Below are positions 42,026 through 51,770 of a stretch of DNA of 64,000 bases, in pieces (position 1 is the first letter of the stretch; each line of letters begins with the position of its first letter). The stretch lies in NCBI RefSeq assembly GCF_031143425.1, contig NC_090446.1, positions 1,549,002,749 to 1,549,066,748 on the forward strand, written 5' to 3'. The translations under genes and the position numbers were made by a program. The DNA comes from Pleurodeles waltl (lineage: Eukaryota > Chordata > Amphibia > Caudata > Salamandridae). The notes beneath the pieces were generated by a model. It ran no database searches and was not told the DNA's origin. It worked only from the letters and a program-made list of their open reading frames with translations.

Positions 42026-43408
42026 TCAATCGTTCACGTCAAGGTGACTGAGAGTCGAGAACCGGTTGCTAGAGGGTACATTTACCTGTAAATGAAACCT
42101 TTCAAAATCTGGTCTGCGAATACTAGAATTAGTGACAATGCGGTTTGGTAGGAGCACAGGGTCGTAAAAATGATACAGGGGATGTATTTGAATCCTGTTA
42201 GTTGACATTTTACAGTAGTCCAAATTGGTCAAAAAATTGTCTACTGAACGAGGATTAGCAAAATTTAAAACAACATAGTCTCCCTCCTCCAATACTTTGG
42301 AGTGTCCTACCCTCCTCACTCTTCGGGCCATGAGAATCTTATCATTATGAAAGCAATTGGATTTGAAATTGAAGTTCAACCAGTGACCAGCTTTTCTAAT
42401 TAGGGAATGGGTATCTTCTTGTTTGGAGCACTCCAGAGGAGGAACATTTGAAAGAACCAGAACGTACGGGTTGCAGGCAGGTGGTAAATGTAAAAAGTCT
42501 ACATGGTTAGTAAGTTTAGTAGGATCTTTGTCATGCGTTCTAGAGGAATAAACTTCCCTTATCGGCCCTGATGCAGGGTTGTCAGTGAAAGGTCCTTGAC
42601 CAGAGACGGATCGTGGATCAGGCAAAAAATTGCTTACTCCTTGGGATACCAAAGTAGGGGGAGGAGTAGACTGATGTGCTGGTTCGGGGCTATGAAGTAT
42701 TCCCGAGCATAAAGGACCTGGTTTTAAAAAACTAGATAAAAACCTGGTCACATCGTTACAAAAGCAATCGAGCTTCCTAGCGATCAAGGTGGAAATTTTT
42801 GCCTCAAGAGTTGCACAAAAGGATTTGAGTGTCAAGTCAATAAAACTAGAAAGATCTTCAGGAGCATCCTTGCTCGGAGGGCATTCGGGGAAGGAGACCA
42901 GGGGGATTGGTAGTTGGTCACTATGGGCCAGGGAGGTAGGTAGATTCTTATTGGAGCCCAGGGCCTTTTTTGTATTTTTGAGCTTTTTCCCGGCTCTCCT
43001 CTTCTTCAAAGGGGGAGAATCGGCCTGAGAGCAAGAGCTTTCAGGAGGAGGAATAGCTAAAAGGAGAGAAGAATTAATTTGGTCGGTTGTGGGGAGTATA
43101 TCGGCGCCCAACTGGCTGGTATTCAGAGGCGAGATCAGTGATGAAGGACCAGTCCTTGGAAAAGTGGAAATATGGATGGTAGGTTCCAAGGGGGGGTGTT
43201 GGACAGTACTTTGGACAGCCCCAATCCTTTCTTCTACATGTTCAAGTTCGGATTCAATGGCCCCCATCACAGAGGATAAATAACTAGTAATGGAGGACTG
43301 AAGGGAGCTGGACCCGGCTTCCCCCTTCTGAACATTAGACTTTCTTTTCCCCATATTTGGTAACAAACTCACACAGTATCTGAAACAGCACCCCGATGGA
43401 GATTCCAC
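42026..43408 (-). CDS. LINE ORF1 protein
   Basis: The frame is 460 residues; the likelier start is the second ATG at 43354 (MGKRKSNVQKGEAG). The N-terminal half is Ser/Pro-rich with a basic patch (PLKKRRAGKKLKNTKK). The middle has a helical stretch (FIDLTLKSFCATLEAKISTL). The C-terminal third (YVLVLSNVPP... to VVLNFANPRSVDNFL) has the look of an RNA-binding fold, possibly RRM-like. In LINEs this product coats the RNA. I do not recognise a closer family. It ends in TGA seven codons downstream of the SHLD segment start. Confidence 0.8.
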   Translation of the reverse strand: MESPSGCCFRYCVSLLPNMGKRKSNVQKGEAGSSSLQSSITSYLSSVMGAIESELEHVEERIGAVQSTVQHPPLEPTIHISTFPRTGPSSLISPLNTSQLGADILPTTDQINSSLLLAIPPPESSCSQADSPPLKKRRAGKKLKNTKKALGSNKNLPTSLAHSDQLPIPLVSFPECPPSKDAPEDLSSFIDLTLKSFCATLEAKISTLIARKLDCFCNDVTRFLSSFLKPGPLCSGILHSPEPAHQSTPPPTLVSQGVSNFLPDPRSVSGQGPFTDNPASGPIREVYSSRTHDKDPTKLTNHVDFLHLPPACNPYVLVLSNVPPLECSKQEDTHSLIRKAGHWLNFNFKSNCFHNDKILMARRVRRVGHSKVLEEGDYVVLNFANPRSVDNFLTNLDYCKMSTNRIQIHPLYHFYDPVLLPNRIVTNSSIRRPDFERFHLQVNVPSSNRFSTLSHLDVND

Positions 43409-43531
43409 AGGCAGAAGAAGTAGACGTTAGGGGGGGGGCCCAGCCCGGCCTCTTCCGGTTGATGACGGGCGAAGGACGGGCCCGCCCTTGGCCCGGGCTT
43501 CGCCCGGGCGCCGCCCGCGCGCGTCCCGCGA

Positions 43532-43860
43532 CGGCGGGAGCGCGATACAAATTTAAAGGGCTCCTGCCCCTCCTCCGGTCACAGCGCTTCCCGCGACGGC
43601 GGGAGCGCGATACAAATTTAAAGGGCTCCTGCCCCTCCTCCGGTCACAGCGCTTCCCGCGACGGCGGGAGCGCGATACAAATTTAAAGGACTCCTGCCCC
43701 TCCTCCGGTCACAGCGCTTCCCGCGACGGCGGGAGCGCGATACAAATTTAAAGGGCTCCTGCCCCTCCTCCGGTCACAGCGCTTCCCGCGACGGCGGGAG
43801 CGCGATACAAATTTAAAGGGCTCCTGCCCCTCCTCCGGTCACAGCGCTTCTCGCGACGGC
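43532..43860 (-). promoter_or_regulatory. Five 65-bp tandem monomers at the LINE 5' end
   Basis: Units contain CCCGCGACGGCGGGAGCGCG, ATACAAATTTAAAGGGCTCC and CCTCCTCCGGTCACAGCGCTT, repeated about five times with almost no variation (one GGACTCC and one TCTCGCG variant). They sit at the 5' end of the LINE on the minus strand, upstream of ORF1. In mouse L1, tandem monomers of this kind are promoters. The GC-rich unit with a TTTAAATTTGTAT core fits that idea. The minisatellite resumes right after the last partial unit. Confidence 0.85.
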
Positions 43861-46383
43861 TCTAGCGCCTCGAGTCATAAACAAAACAGAGCTTGTGACG
43901 GGGCCCGAGCGCCTCGAGTCATAAACGACACAGAGCTAGTGACAGGACTCTAGCGCCTCGAGCCATAAACAACACAAAGCTTGTAACGAGATCCTAGCGC
44001 CTCGAGCCATAAACAACACTGATCTTGTGACGGACCCTTGCGCCTCGAGTCATAAACAACACAGAGCTTGTGACGGGAACCTTGTGTAGCACCTCGAGTC
44101 ATAAACAACACAGAGCTTGTGACGGGAACCTTGTGTAGCGCCTTGGGTCAAAAACAACCCAGAGCTTGTGACCGGACCCTAGCGCCTCGAGCCATAAACA
44201 ACACAAAACTTGTGACGCGATCCTAACACCTCAAGCCATAAACAACACAGAGCTTGTGACGGGACCCTTGTGTAGCGCCTCGAGTCATAAAGAACACAGA
44301 GCTTGTGACTGAACCTTAGTGCCTCGAGTCATAAACAACACAGAGCTTGTGACGGACCCTTGTGTAGCACCTCGGGTCATAGACAACACAGAGCTTGTAA
44401 CGGGACCACTGTGTAGCGCCTCGAGTCATAAACAACACAGAGCTTGTGACGGGACCCTAGCGCCTCGAGTCATAAACGACACAGAGCTAGTGACAAGACC
44501 CTAGGGCCTCGAGCCATAAACGACACAAAGCTTGTAACGAGATCCTAGCGCCTCGAGTCATAATCCACACAGATCTTGTGACGGGACCCTCGTGCCTCGA
44601 GTCATAAACAACACAGAGGTTGTGACCGGAACCTTGTGTAGCGCCTCAGGTCATAAACAACCCAGAGCTTGTGACTGGACCCTTGTGTAGCGCCTCGAGT
44701 CATAAGGAACACAGAGCTTGTGTCTGAACCTTAGTGCCTCGAGTCATAAACAACACAGAGCTTGTGACGGGCCCCTTGTGTAGTGCCTCGAGTCGTAAAC
44801 AACACTGGGCTTGTGATGGAACCGTAGCGGCTCAAGTCATAAACAACACAGAGCTTGTGACGGACCCTTGTGTAGCACCTCGGGTCATAGACAACACAGA
44901 GCTTGTAACGGGACCATTGTGTAGCGCCTCGAGTCTTAAACAACACAGAGCTTGTGACGGGACTCTAGCGCCTCGAGTCATAAAGAAAACAGAGCTTGTG
45001 ACGGGCCCTAGCGCCTTGAGTCATAAACCACACAGAGCTAGTGACAGGACCCTAGCGCCTCGAGCCATAAACGACACAAAGCTTGTAACGAGATCCTAGC
45101 GCCTCGAGCCATAAACAACACAGAGCTTATGACAGGACGCTTGTTTAGCACCTCGAGTCATAATCCACACAGATCTTGTGACGGGACCCTCGCGCCTCGA
45201 GTCATAAACAACACAGAGGTTGTTATGGGAACCTTGTGTAGCGCCTCGAGTCATAAACAACACAGAGCTTGTGACGGGAACCTTGTGTAGCGCCTCGGGT
45301 CATAAACAACCCAGAGATTGTGACGGGACCCTAGCACCTCGAGCCATAAACAACACAAAGCTTGTGACGCGATCCTAGCACCTCGAGCCATAAACAACAC
45401 AGAGCTTGTGTAGCACCTCGAGCCATAAACAACACAGGGCTTGTGATTGGACCCTAGCGCCTTGAGGCATAAACAACACAGAGCTTGTGATGGGACCCTT
45501 GTGTAGCGCCTTGAGTCATAAAGAACACAGAGCTTGTGACTGAACCTTAGTGCCTCGAGTCATAAACAACACAGAGCTTGTGACGGGCCCCTTGTGTAGC
45601 GCCTCGAGTCGTAAACAACACAGAGCTTGTGACGGAATCCTAGCGGCTCGAGTCATAAACAACACAGAGCTTGTGACGGACCCTTGTGTAGCACCTCGGG
45701 TCATAGACAACACAGAGCTTGTTACGGGACCATTGTGTAGCGCCTCGAGTCATAAACAACACAGAGCTTGTGACAGGACTCTAGCGCCTCGAGTCATAAA
45801 CAAAACAGAGCTTGTGACGGGGCCCTAGCGCCTTGAGTCATAAATCACACAGAGCTTGTGACGGACCCTAGCGCCTCGAGTCATAAACGACACAAAGCTT
45901 GTAACGAGATCCTAGCGCCTCGAGCCATAAACAACAAAGAGGTTGTGGCAGGACGCTTGTTTAGTACCTCGAGTCATAAACCACACAGAGCTTTTGATGG
46001 GAACCTTGTATAGCGCCTCGAGTCATAAACAACACAGAGCTTGTGACGGGAACCTTGTGTAGCGCCTCGGGTCATAAACAACCCAGAGCTTGTGACGGGA
46101 CCCTTGCGCTTCGAGCCATAAACAACACAAAGCTTGTGTAGCACCTCGAGTTATAAACCATACAGAGCTTGTGACAGGACCCTAGCACCTTGAGTCATAT
46201 AGAACACAGAACTTGTGAAGGGACCCTACCGCCACGAGTCATAAGCAACACAGAGCTTCTGACGGGACCTTTGTGTAGTGCCTCAAGTCATAATCCATAA
46301 ACAACACAGATCTTGTGACGGGACCCTAGCGCCTCGAGTCATAAACCATACAGATGTTGTGACGGGACCCTTGTGTAGCGCCT
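43861..46383. repeat. 44-50-bp minisatellite, second block
   Basis: This is the same family as 33003-38288, with CATAAACAACACAGAGCTTG cores. The blocks at 44280-44600, 44690-45000 and 45500-45900 repeat one another (TGACTGAACCTTAGTGCCTCG followed by similar unit order), so there is higher-order duplication. It ends at the GCGCCTCGTGAACAGCAC junction. Confidence 0.92.
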
Positions 46384-46938
46384 CGTGAACAGCACTGTCC
46401 AGAGCTGGACGAGGGCTGAGTGTGTCTCTTAGCCTGCGATGGGAACCTTTATCAGCCCAGAAGGATGAACGTCTGAGACTGATAAATGCCTCGAGGTTCA
46501 CACCTAAGATGTGACTCTAGAGGGCGTTCATCGGATCAGGACGCCTGTGCTGCACCGGGTGGTGGTACATGCTGCACATACCGCAGAGGTGCCTCGACCT
46601 GTGCTGCACCTGTACACGGTGGAGGGAGCAGGGGGTAGGAGGGTGGGGTGGGGGAGGGCACATGCCAGAGAGGTGCTGCAGCTGAGGCCTGTGCATCACC
46701 GGAATGCTGCGGCACTATGCCCTCCCATGGTACCACGAAGAACATATAATATTCTTCATGTCTGCATCGAGCAGTGACCGCATGTTTCCTGTGTCCCAGT
46801 GCCTCTTAACCACAGTCTGATCTTGTCAGTTTATAGCGCCTCGTGTTAGAGATGAGGACATGGCCATTGTCTCAGTCCTGTACCAAAGAGGTGCTCCGTG
46901 CCCACCCTTTGTGCCTCAATGCTGTACTAATGAGGTGC
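46384..46938. other. Intron 1 stretch without recognised gene
   Basis: This is mixed sequence with small internal repeats (CCTGTGCTGCACC twice, GAGGTGCT several times) and a G-rich run (GGAGGGTGGGGTGGGGGAGGG). An open frame of about 88 codons at 46511-46777 has no recognisable domain. One isolated GCGCCTCGTG at about 46837 echoes the minisatellite. Confidence 0.45.
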
Positions 46939-47875
46939 TGTAGGAAAGTACCATCTTGCCTGGCATGTTACCCCCATTTTTACTTGTGTGCATGTTTGTT
47001 TGTGCCGGTGTCACTGGGATCCTGCTAGCCAGGGCCCAGTGCTCATAGTGAAAACCCTATGTTTTCAGTATGTTTGGTATGTGTCACTGGGACCCTGCTA
47101 GCCAGGACCCCAGTGCTCATAAGATTGTGACCTATATGTATGTGTTCCCTGTGTGATGCCTAACTGTCTCACTGAGGCTCTGCTACCCAGAACCTCAGTG
47201 TTTATGCTCTCTCATTTCTTTCCAAATTGTCACTAACAGGCTAGTGACCAATTTCACCAATTTACATTGGCTTACTGGAACACCCTTATAATTCCCTAGT
47301 ATATGGTACTGAGGTACCCAGGGTATTGGGGTTCCAGGAGATCCCTATGGGCTGCAGCATTTCTTTTGCCACCCATAGGGAGCTCTGACAATTCTTACAC
47401 AGGCCTGCCCCTGCAGCCTGAGTGAAATAATGCACACATTATTTCGCAGCCATTTTCACTGCACGTAAGTAACTTATAAGTCACCTATATGTCTAACCCT
47501 CACTTAGTGAAGGTTAGGTGCAAAGTTACTTAGTGTGAGGGCACCCTTGCACTAGCCAAGGTGCCCCCACATTGTTCAGGGCAAATTCCCCGGACTTTGT
47601 GAGTGCGGGGACACCATTACACGCGTGCACTACATATAGGTCAATACCTATGTGTAGCGTCACAATGGTAACTCCTAACATGGTCATGTAACATGTCTAG
47701 GATCATGGAATGGTCACCCCAATACCATTATGGTATTGGGCGACAAATACATGCATCCCCCGGGCTCTAGCATAGAACCCTGGTACTGACAAACCAGCTC
47801 TCTGGGGTTTCTCTGCAGCTACCGCTGCTGCCACCCCACAGACAGGTTTCTGCCCTCCTGCGGTCTGGGCAGCCC
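46939..47875 (+). mobile_element. Family A LTR-like repeat, copy 4 (5' end only)
   Basis: It begins with the intact TGTAGGAAAGTACC end and contains GTCACTAACAGGCTAGTGAC and TAAGTCACCTATATG. It has an internal partial tandem duplication of the TGTCACTGGGA...CAGTGCTCATA segment (47007-47120). It breaks off near 47875, where Penelope sequence starts. Confidence 0.75.
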
Positions 47876-47879
47876 TACA

Positions 47880-49436
47880 GAAAAAATATCTGAATGTGTG
47901 GATTTCTACCTACAGAAATTTGTCAGTAACTTACCTTCTTTCATACAGGATAGCAAAGATATCCTCAATAAATTTGATGATTTCACTTGGTCTGAGGATC
48001 TTCTCTTTGTAACTATGGACGTGAATAGGTTGTACACATGCATACGTAAACCTTTTGGGATTCAAGCAGTCACCATGTTTCTCAGTTCTAGGACTGCGGA
48101 CTGCTTTGCACACAATCAGATGCTTCTTCAGATGATTGATATTATTCTGTCCAGAAACTATTTTTTGCATAATAACGAGTGGTACCAACAGACACAGGGG
48201 ACGGCGATGGGTTCAAAATTTGCCCCATCATATGCCTGTTTGTTCATGGGCTGGTACGAAAAAATACACGCCTGGGGCAAACTTGCCTCGCCCTGGACGG
48301 ATTTTATTGTCTTTTGGGGGCGATATATTGACGACATCATTATCAATTGGAATGGGACTATTGACCAACTTACTCAGTATCATGCTTTTCTTAACAACGA
48401 TCCTTACAATGTGCAACTTAGCTTACATTACAATAAAAATACCACAGACTTCTTGGACATCAGATTTTTCATAGAACGTAACAGCATACAGAGTGCACTG
48501 TTTAGGAAATCCACAGCATGCAATAGTCTTCTTCACGCTACCAGTGCCCACCCTGCTTCGCTTATTCAAAATATCCCATATGGAGAAATGGTGCGCGTTA
48601 GACGTAATTGTAGTACCAACGACATTTTCTGCACACAGATTCAGCGCACTAGACACCGATTCATTAATAGGGGCTACAATGCCAAGATCTTAACACAGGC
48701 CGTTCACCACATCATGAAGACCCCTAGAAAGGATACCCTGACTGTTAAAACACATGGGAATAACAAGATTCTGAAGAACTTCTTATCTTTTGTGACTCAG
48801 TACACGGCCCACAGCCAGGGTATCTTTAGAATTGTTAAACGCCATTGGCCCTTATTGACCGATGTCCCGGGCCTTAAAGGACTTATACCTAACAAACCCA
48901 AGATTACCTATCGTAGAGAGCTAACTCTTAGAGACCATTTATGTCCCAGCTACATTTCTTCTCCCAGTCCCACCACGTGGCTTTCTATGAAACCCAAGGG
49001 ATTCTACACTTGTCATGATTGTAATATTTGCATTTTTAGTTGTGACCAAACCAAAGATTTTTGGTATCACAACACAAAGAGATTCTCTATTCATCATTTC
49101 ATTACTTGTAATACCAAATTTGTTGTTTACATTTTGGGTTGCGCGTGTAATAAGGTCTATGTGGGCAGCACGAAACGCCCTTTAAAACTTAGAATACAGG
49201 AACATTTACGAGCTATAAGAAAACATGATTTTGCATATCCACTCGCAACACATATAATATCGGCCCATCCTAATGATCCAACTATCTGGTTTCATGGTAT
49301 CGAACACGTTCCCATTCACTCTAGAGGGGGAAATAGAGAAATGATTTTGCACCAAAAGGAGGCGGCCTGGATCTGCCACCTCCAAGCGGTGGAACTGGGC
49401 CTTAATACTGATCATGAGTTCCATTATTTTCTCTAG
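47880..49436 (+). CDS. Penelope-like RT with GIY-YIG endonuclease, N-terminus missing
   Basis: About 515 residues are open up to the TAG at 49436; the frame is already open at the left border and has no ATG near it, so the 5' part is lost. RT blocks present: FVTMDVNRLYTCI (motif A), QGTAMGSKFAPSYACLFM (motif B) and FWGRYIDDIIINW (catalytic YIDD). Downstream a Cys-rich stretch (CHDCNICIFSC) leads into a GIY-YIG nuclease: FVVYILGCACNKVYVGSTKR, then the Arg in LRIQEHL and the Glu in HQKEAAWI. This RT plus GIY-YIG order defines canonical Penelope-like elements. The enzyme core looks undamaged, but without the RT N-terminus the copy is probably inactive. Confidence 0.92.
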   Translation, partial: EKISECVDFYLQKFVSNLPSFIQDSKDILNKFDDFTWSEDLLFVTMDVNRLYTCIRKPFGIQAVTMFLSSRTADCFAHNQMLLQMIDIILSRNYFLHNNEWYQQTQGTAMGSKFAPSYACLFMGWYEKIHAWGKLASPWTDFIVFWGRYIDDIIINWNGTIDQLTQYHAFLNNDPYNVQLSLHYNKNTTDFLDIRFFIERNSIQSALFRKSTACNSLLHATSAHPASLIQNIPYGEMVRVRRNCSTNDIFCTQIQRTRHRFINRGYNAKILTQAVHHIMKTPRKDTLTVKTHGNNKILKNFLSFVTQYTAHSQGIFRIVKRHWPLLTDVPGLKGLIPNKPKITYRRELTLRDHLCPSYISSPSPTTWLSMKPKGFYTCHDCNICIFSCDQTKDFWYHNTKRFSIHHFITCNTKFVVYILGCACNKVYVGSTKRPLKLRIQEHLRAIRKHDFAYPLATHIISAHPNDPTIWFHGIEHVPIHSRGGNREMILHQKEAAWICHLQAVELGLNTDHEFHYFL

Positions 49437-51303
49437 TGTGACTGTTTTGCTTGAAATTTTATTTATTTTTCACCATGATTGTCTGTGTGCCATTGGGGGT
49501 GGGTATTACTTTGCTATTTGTTTGTAACACACTTACATTTTGTTTACTATATTTTTTTTATTTTTTCGGAATTATGTTTCATCTGACTTTGCTCTTGCAA
49601 TATTGTGGATACTCCGTTGCTCCAATTTTATGTTACTATATTTGTACATGTACTTTCTATCTTCTCACCGTTTGTTTTTCTTCAAATCTTTGATAGATGT
49701 ATGCCCAAATTAATACCATATGTCGACCTGTTAATTAGTCATTATAGCATCGACTCTGTTTCCATATTACTACTATGTGTAACGTTGCACACTTCGTTTT
49801 TGCTTTCAGTAGTTGTGACTATGTTTTTTCCTTCCTTATGATTAGATCGATCTTTGCCCGGACCATTATCATGTGTCAATCGGCTAATTTTGTCATCATA
49901 TGCATCTTTCTAATTGTTATTTTATTTTATTTCATATATTGTTTTGGCTTATTTAAGTTCCATGGGGTACCCAGTCAGTCTTATATAGTTTGCTCCCTTT
50001 CCAATATTTTTCCTCATAATTCTTCTGTTTTACATCTATTCGTTACCATTTTTTGGTTGATATTCAGTTCATATTATTTGTTTTTTCATGTCACCCTTTC
50101 TACTTTATCTCTGGCAGCCGGCATTTTCATTGACAATCAAACCCAATATGGCCGTTGTTTTTTGTCCTATCTTTATTTTTAGTGTGCACTCTTTTCAATC
50201 ACAACCAGCCTTAAGATGGCGGTTGGTTTCATCCCTCTTCTATTTTTAGGAAGTTTTATTTCGTATTTCCGGGTTCTGGGCGTCTATCACTTGCACACCC
50301 GGACCGGAGGTTTCCTCCAAGAGGTTTCCCGTCGGCGGCCGGCTTTACACTCGGGCCGGCCGCGTGAGATCTCTCGCGGTCGTTCTGATCGCGTCATAGA
50401 ATCCATCTTGAGCGCGGGACATGCCGCATTACAGTATAAGCGGTAAGGTTTCTCCTGTTCTGCTTATTTTTAATTCTTCTTGTATTTATTGTTTGCTTCT
50501 CTTGGATATTCATTCACTTTTCTGTCACTCACCAGGTTTTGTATTCATGTCTTGCAATACTGTGGATGCGCTCCTGGCAAATTGTTTTAAGGGACATCTT
50601 GCCTGCCCCAGTATGTTATTCTTTTTGGCGTCTGATTAGTTATGGTTTGCGGGGATATTCATTTTACTTTAGTTTTGGAGCGCTACTTGGATTGATGCGT
50701 CTTTCCTTATCTTATTGCCTTATACTTTACTTCACTCAGTTGATGTAAGCACGTGGTCTAGTTATCGCCACTCTGAAGCGCTTACTTTACATGTTATTTT
50801 GATGACATTTTTTCCTGTGAAACACCTCTCCTGCTTTGTACTTTTATATTTACTCCCCCTCTCTTTGCTTTCGTTTGTTCAGGTCACTAATTTATCAATG
50901 CATTTGTTACTATTATTAATGACTGGATCCCATTGATGGAATGTCTTTTTGCAGTTTGCTCTATTTGTTTAACTTGACACCTGGATGCCCCCCTCTCTTT
51001 GGGATTTCACTTTCCATTGGATACACACTAACACTCTACGCATATATTCTTGTATAAATATTTCAATTCTATTTTCAATTAACTCATTGGTTGGTCAATT
51101 TTTACATATCCCTCTCAATATACTTCTCTCTCTGCATGATATGGAACATGTCCTGCATGGGCTCATCACTTCTATTAACGTGTTGGTACACAGCATTTTC
51201 TTTCTTGTTTCACTTCCATAATGTGTATTCTTACACTTACTTTTGTATTTACATCTTTCATACAATTCATGGCATAGTATACATATGTGTTTCTGGTTGC
51301 ATT
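49437..51303 (+). other. Penelope 3' region, non-coding
   Basis: Long T-rich sequence with many short hydrophobic frames that I regard as chance. A GC-rich island (CCGGCCGCGTGAGATCTCTCGC, 50350-50385) is followed by TATAAGCGGTAAGG at 50437, which looks like a promoter plus 5' splice donor. That fits the repeated terminal region (pLTR) of Penelope elements. Confidence 0.5.
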
Positions 51304-51348
51304 ACAGCCCTGAAGAAGCCCTTCAATTGGGCGAAACACGTTGGCTGT
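51304..51348 (+). ncRNA. Type I hammerhead ribozyme motif in Penelope 3' terminal region
   Basis: Order on the plus strand: stem I ACAGCC (51304-51309), core CTGAAGA (51310-51316), one extra A, stem II GCCC with loop TTCAATT and GGGC, core GAAA (51333-51336), a minimal stem III CACG with A-T closure, triplet GTT, then GGCTGT pairing with ACAGCC. All conserved core positions (CUGANGA, GAAA, UH) are present. Stem III has two pairs, as known for Penelope hammerheads. The extra A after the core recurs in the motif at 7181-7233. Confidence 0.7.
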
Positions 51349-51770
51349 TCATCCTGAGTATTATTCAATTTGCCTATGGAAATGCAAGAACTCAAGGCTG
51401 TTTTATTTGTCCTAACATCTCACCTACGTAACTGTGTGGAATTAACATTTCGGACTTGCAACGAAATATTTAAAAAGTACTGTTCATCTGCACTGTCAGA
51501 ACATCGGACTTCTCCTTTCCCTTATACTATATATTTATTTGCTTATATTGCGGTGCACCGCCTCTTTGAGTGTTTTCCAGTGGGGCAGCCTCAGCCCTGT
51601 TTAGTTCCTTCTTCCAGCAGGAACTTTGGTGAAGTTGCTTGCTTATTAAAACTTAATAGCAGTATCGTAGTTTTCTATTTGTATTTTCTTACTATTGGGT
51701 ATTAATAGGGATGGTGCGTTGTCTATGAGCTTGCTGCAATTCTTGCTTTTCTGCTTTAAACTCCAGACCC

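Larger units (their letters stand above)
38289..43860 (-). mobile_element. Near full-length LINE inserted in the minisatellite
   Basis: On the minus strand the order is 65-bp 5' monomers (43532-43860), ORF1, ORF2, a short 3' UTR with AATAAAG, and a (TGAC)n tail. Both ORFs are long and uninterrupted. The flanks are minisatellite on each side. TAGCGCCTCGGGTC on the left and TAGCGCCTCGAGTC on the right could be a target duplication, but the host sequence is itself repetitive. The APE-type endonuclease and RT place it in the I/Jockey/CR1-like assemblage; I cannot fix the clade. Confidence 0.9.
47876..51770 (+). mobile_element. Penelope-like element, 5' truncated
   Basis: It contains the C-terminal RT and GIY-YIG coding region (47880-49436), then a long AT-rich 3' region (49437-51770) with a promoter-like GC-rich island near 50270-50450 and a hammerhead motif (51304-51348). 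The left border cuts into the coding sequence. It lies between two family A fragments that overlap in content, so it did not simply insert into one copy. Confidence 0.85.

Noticed and set aside
33003..46383. The 44-bp minisatellite as a series of small exons or tRNA-like genes
   Set aside because: Units lack splice signals in a consistent frame and show no cloverleaf. Variation is spread evenly, as in non-coding satellite.
49451..51221. A series of hydrophobic 60-135-residue frames
   Set aside because: T-rich DNA encodes Phe/Leu-rich strings by chance. They overlap in different frames and lie in the Penelope non-coding region.
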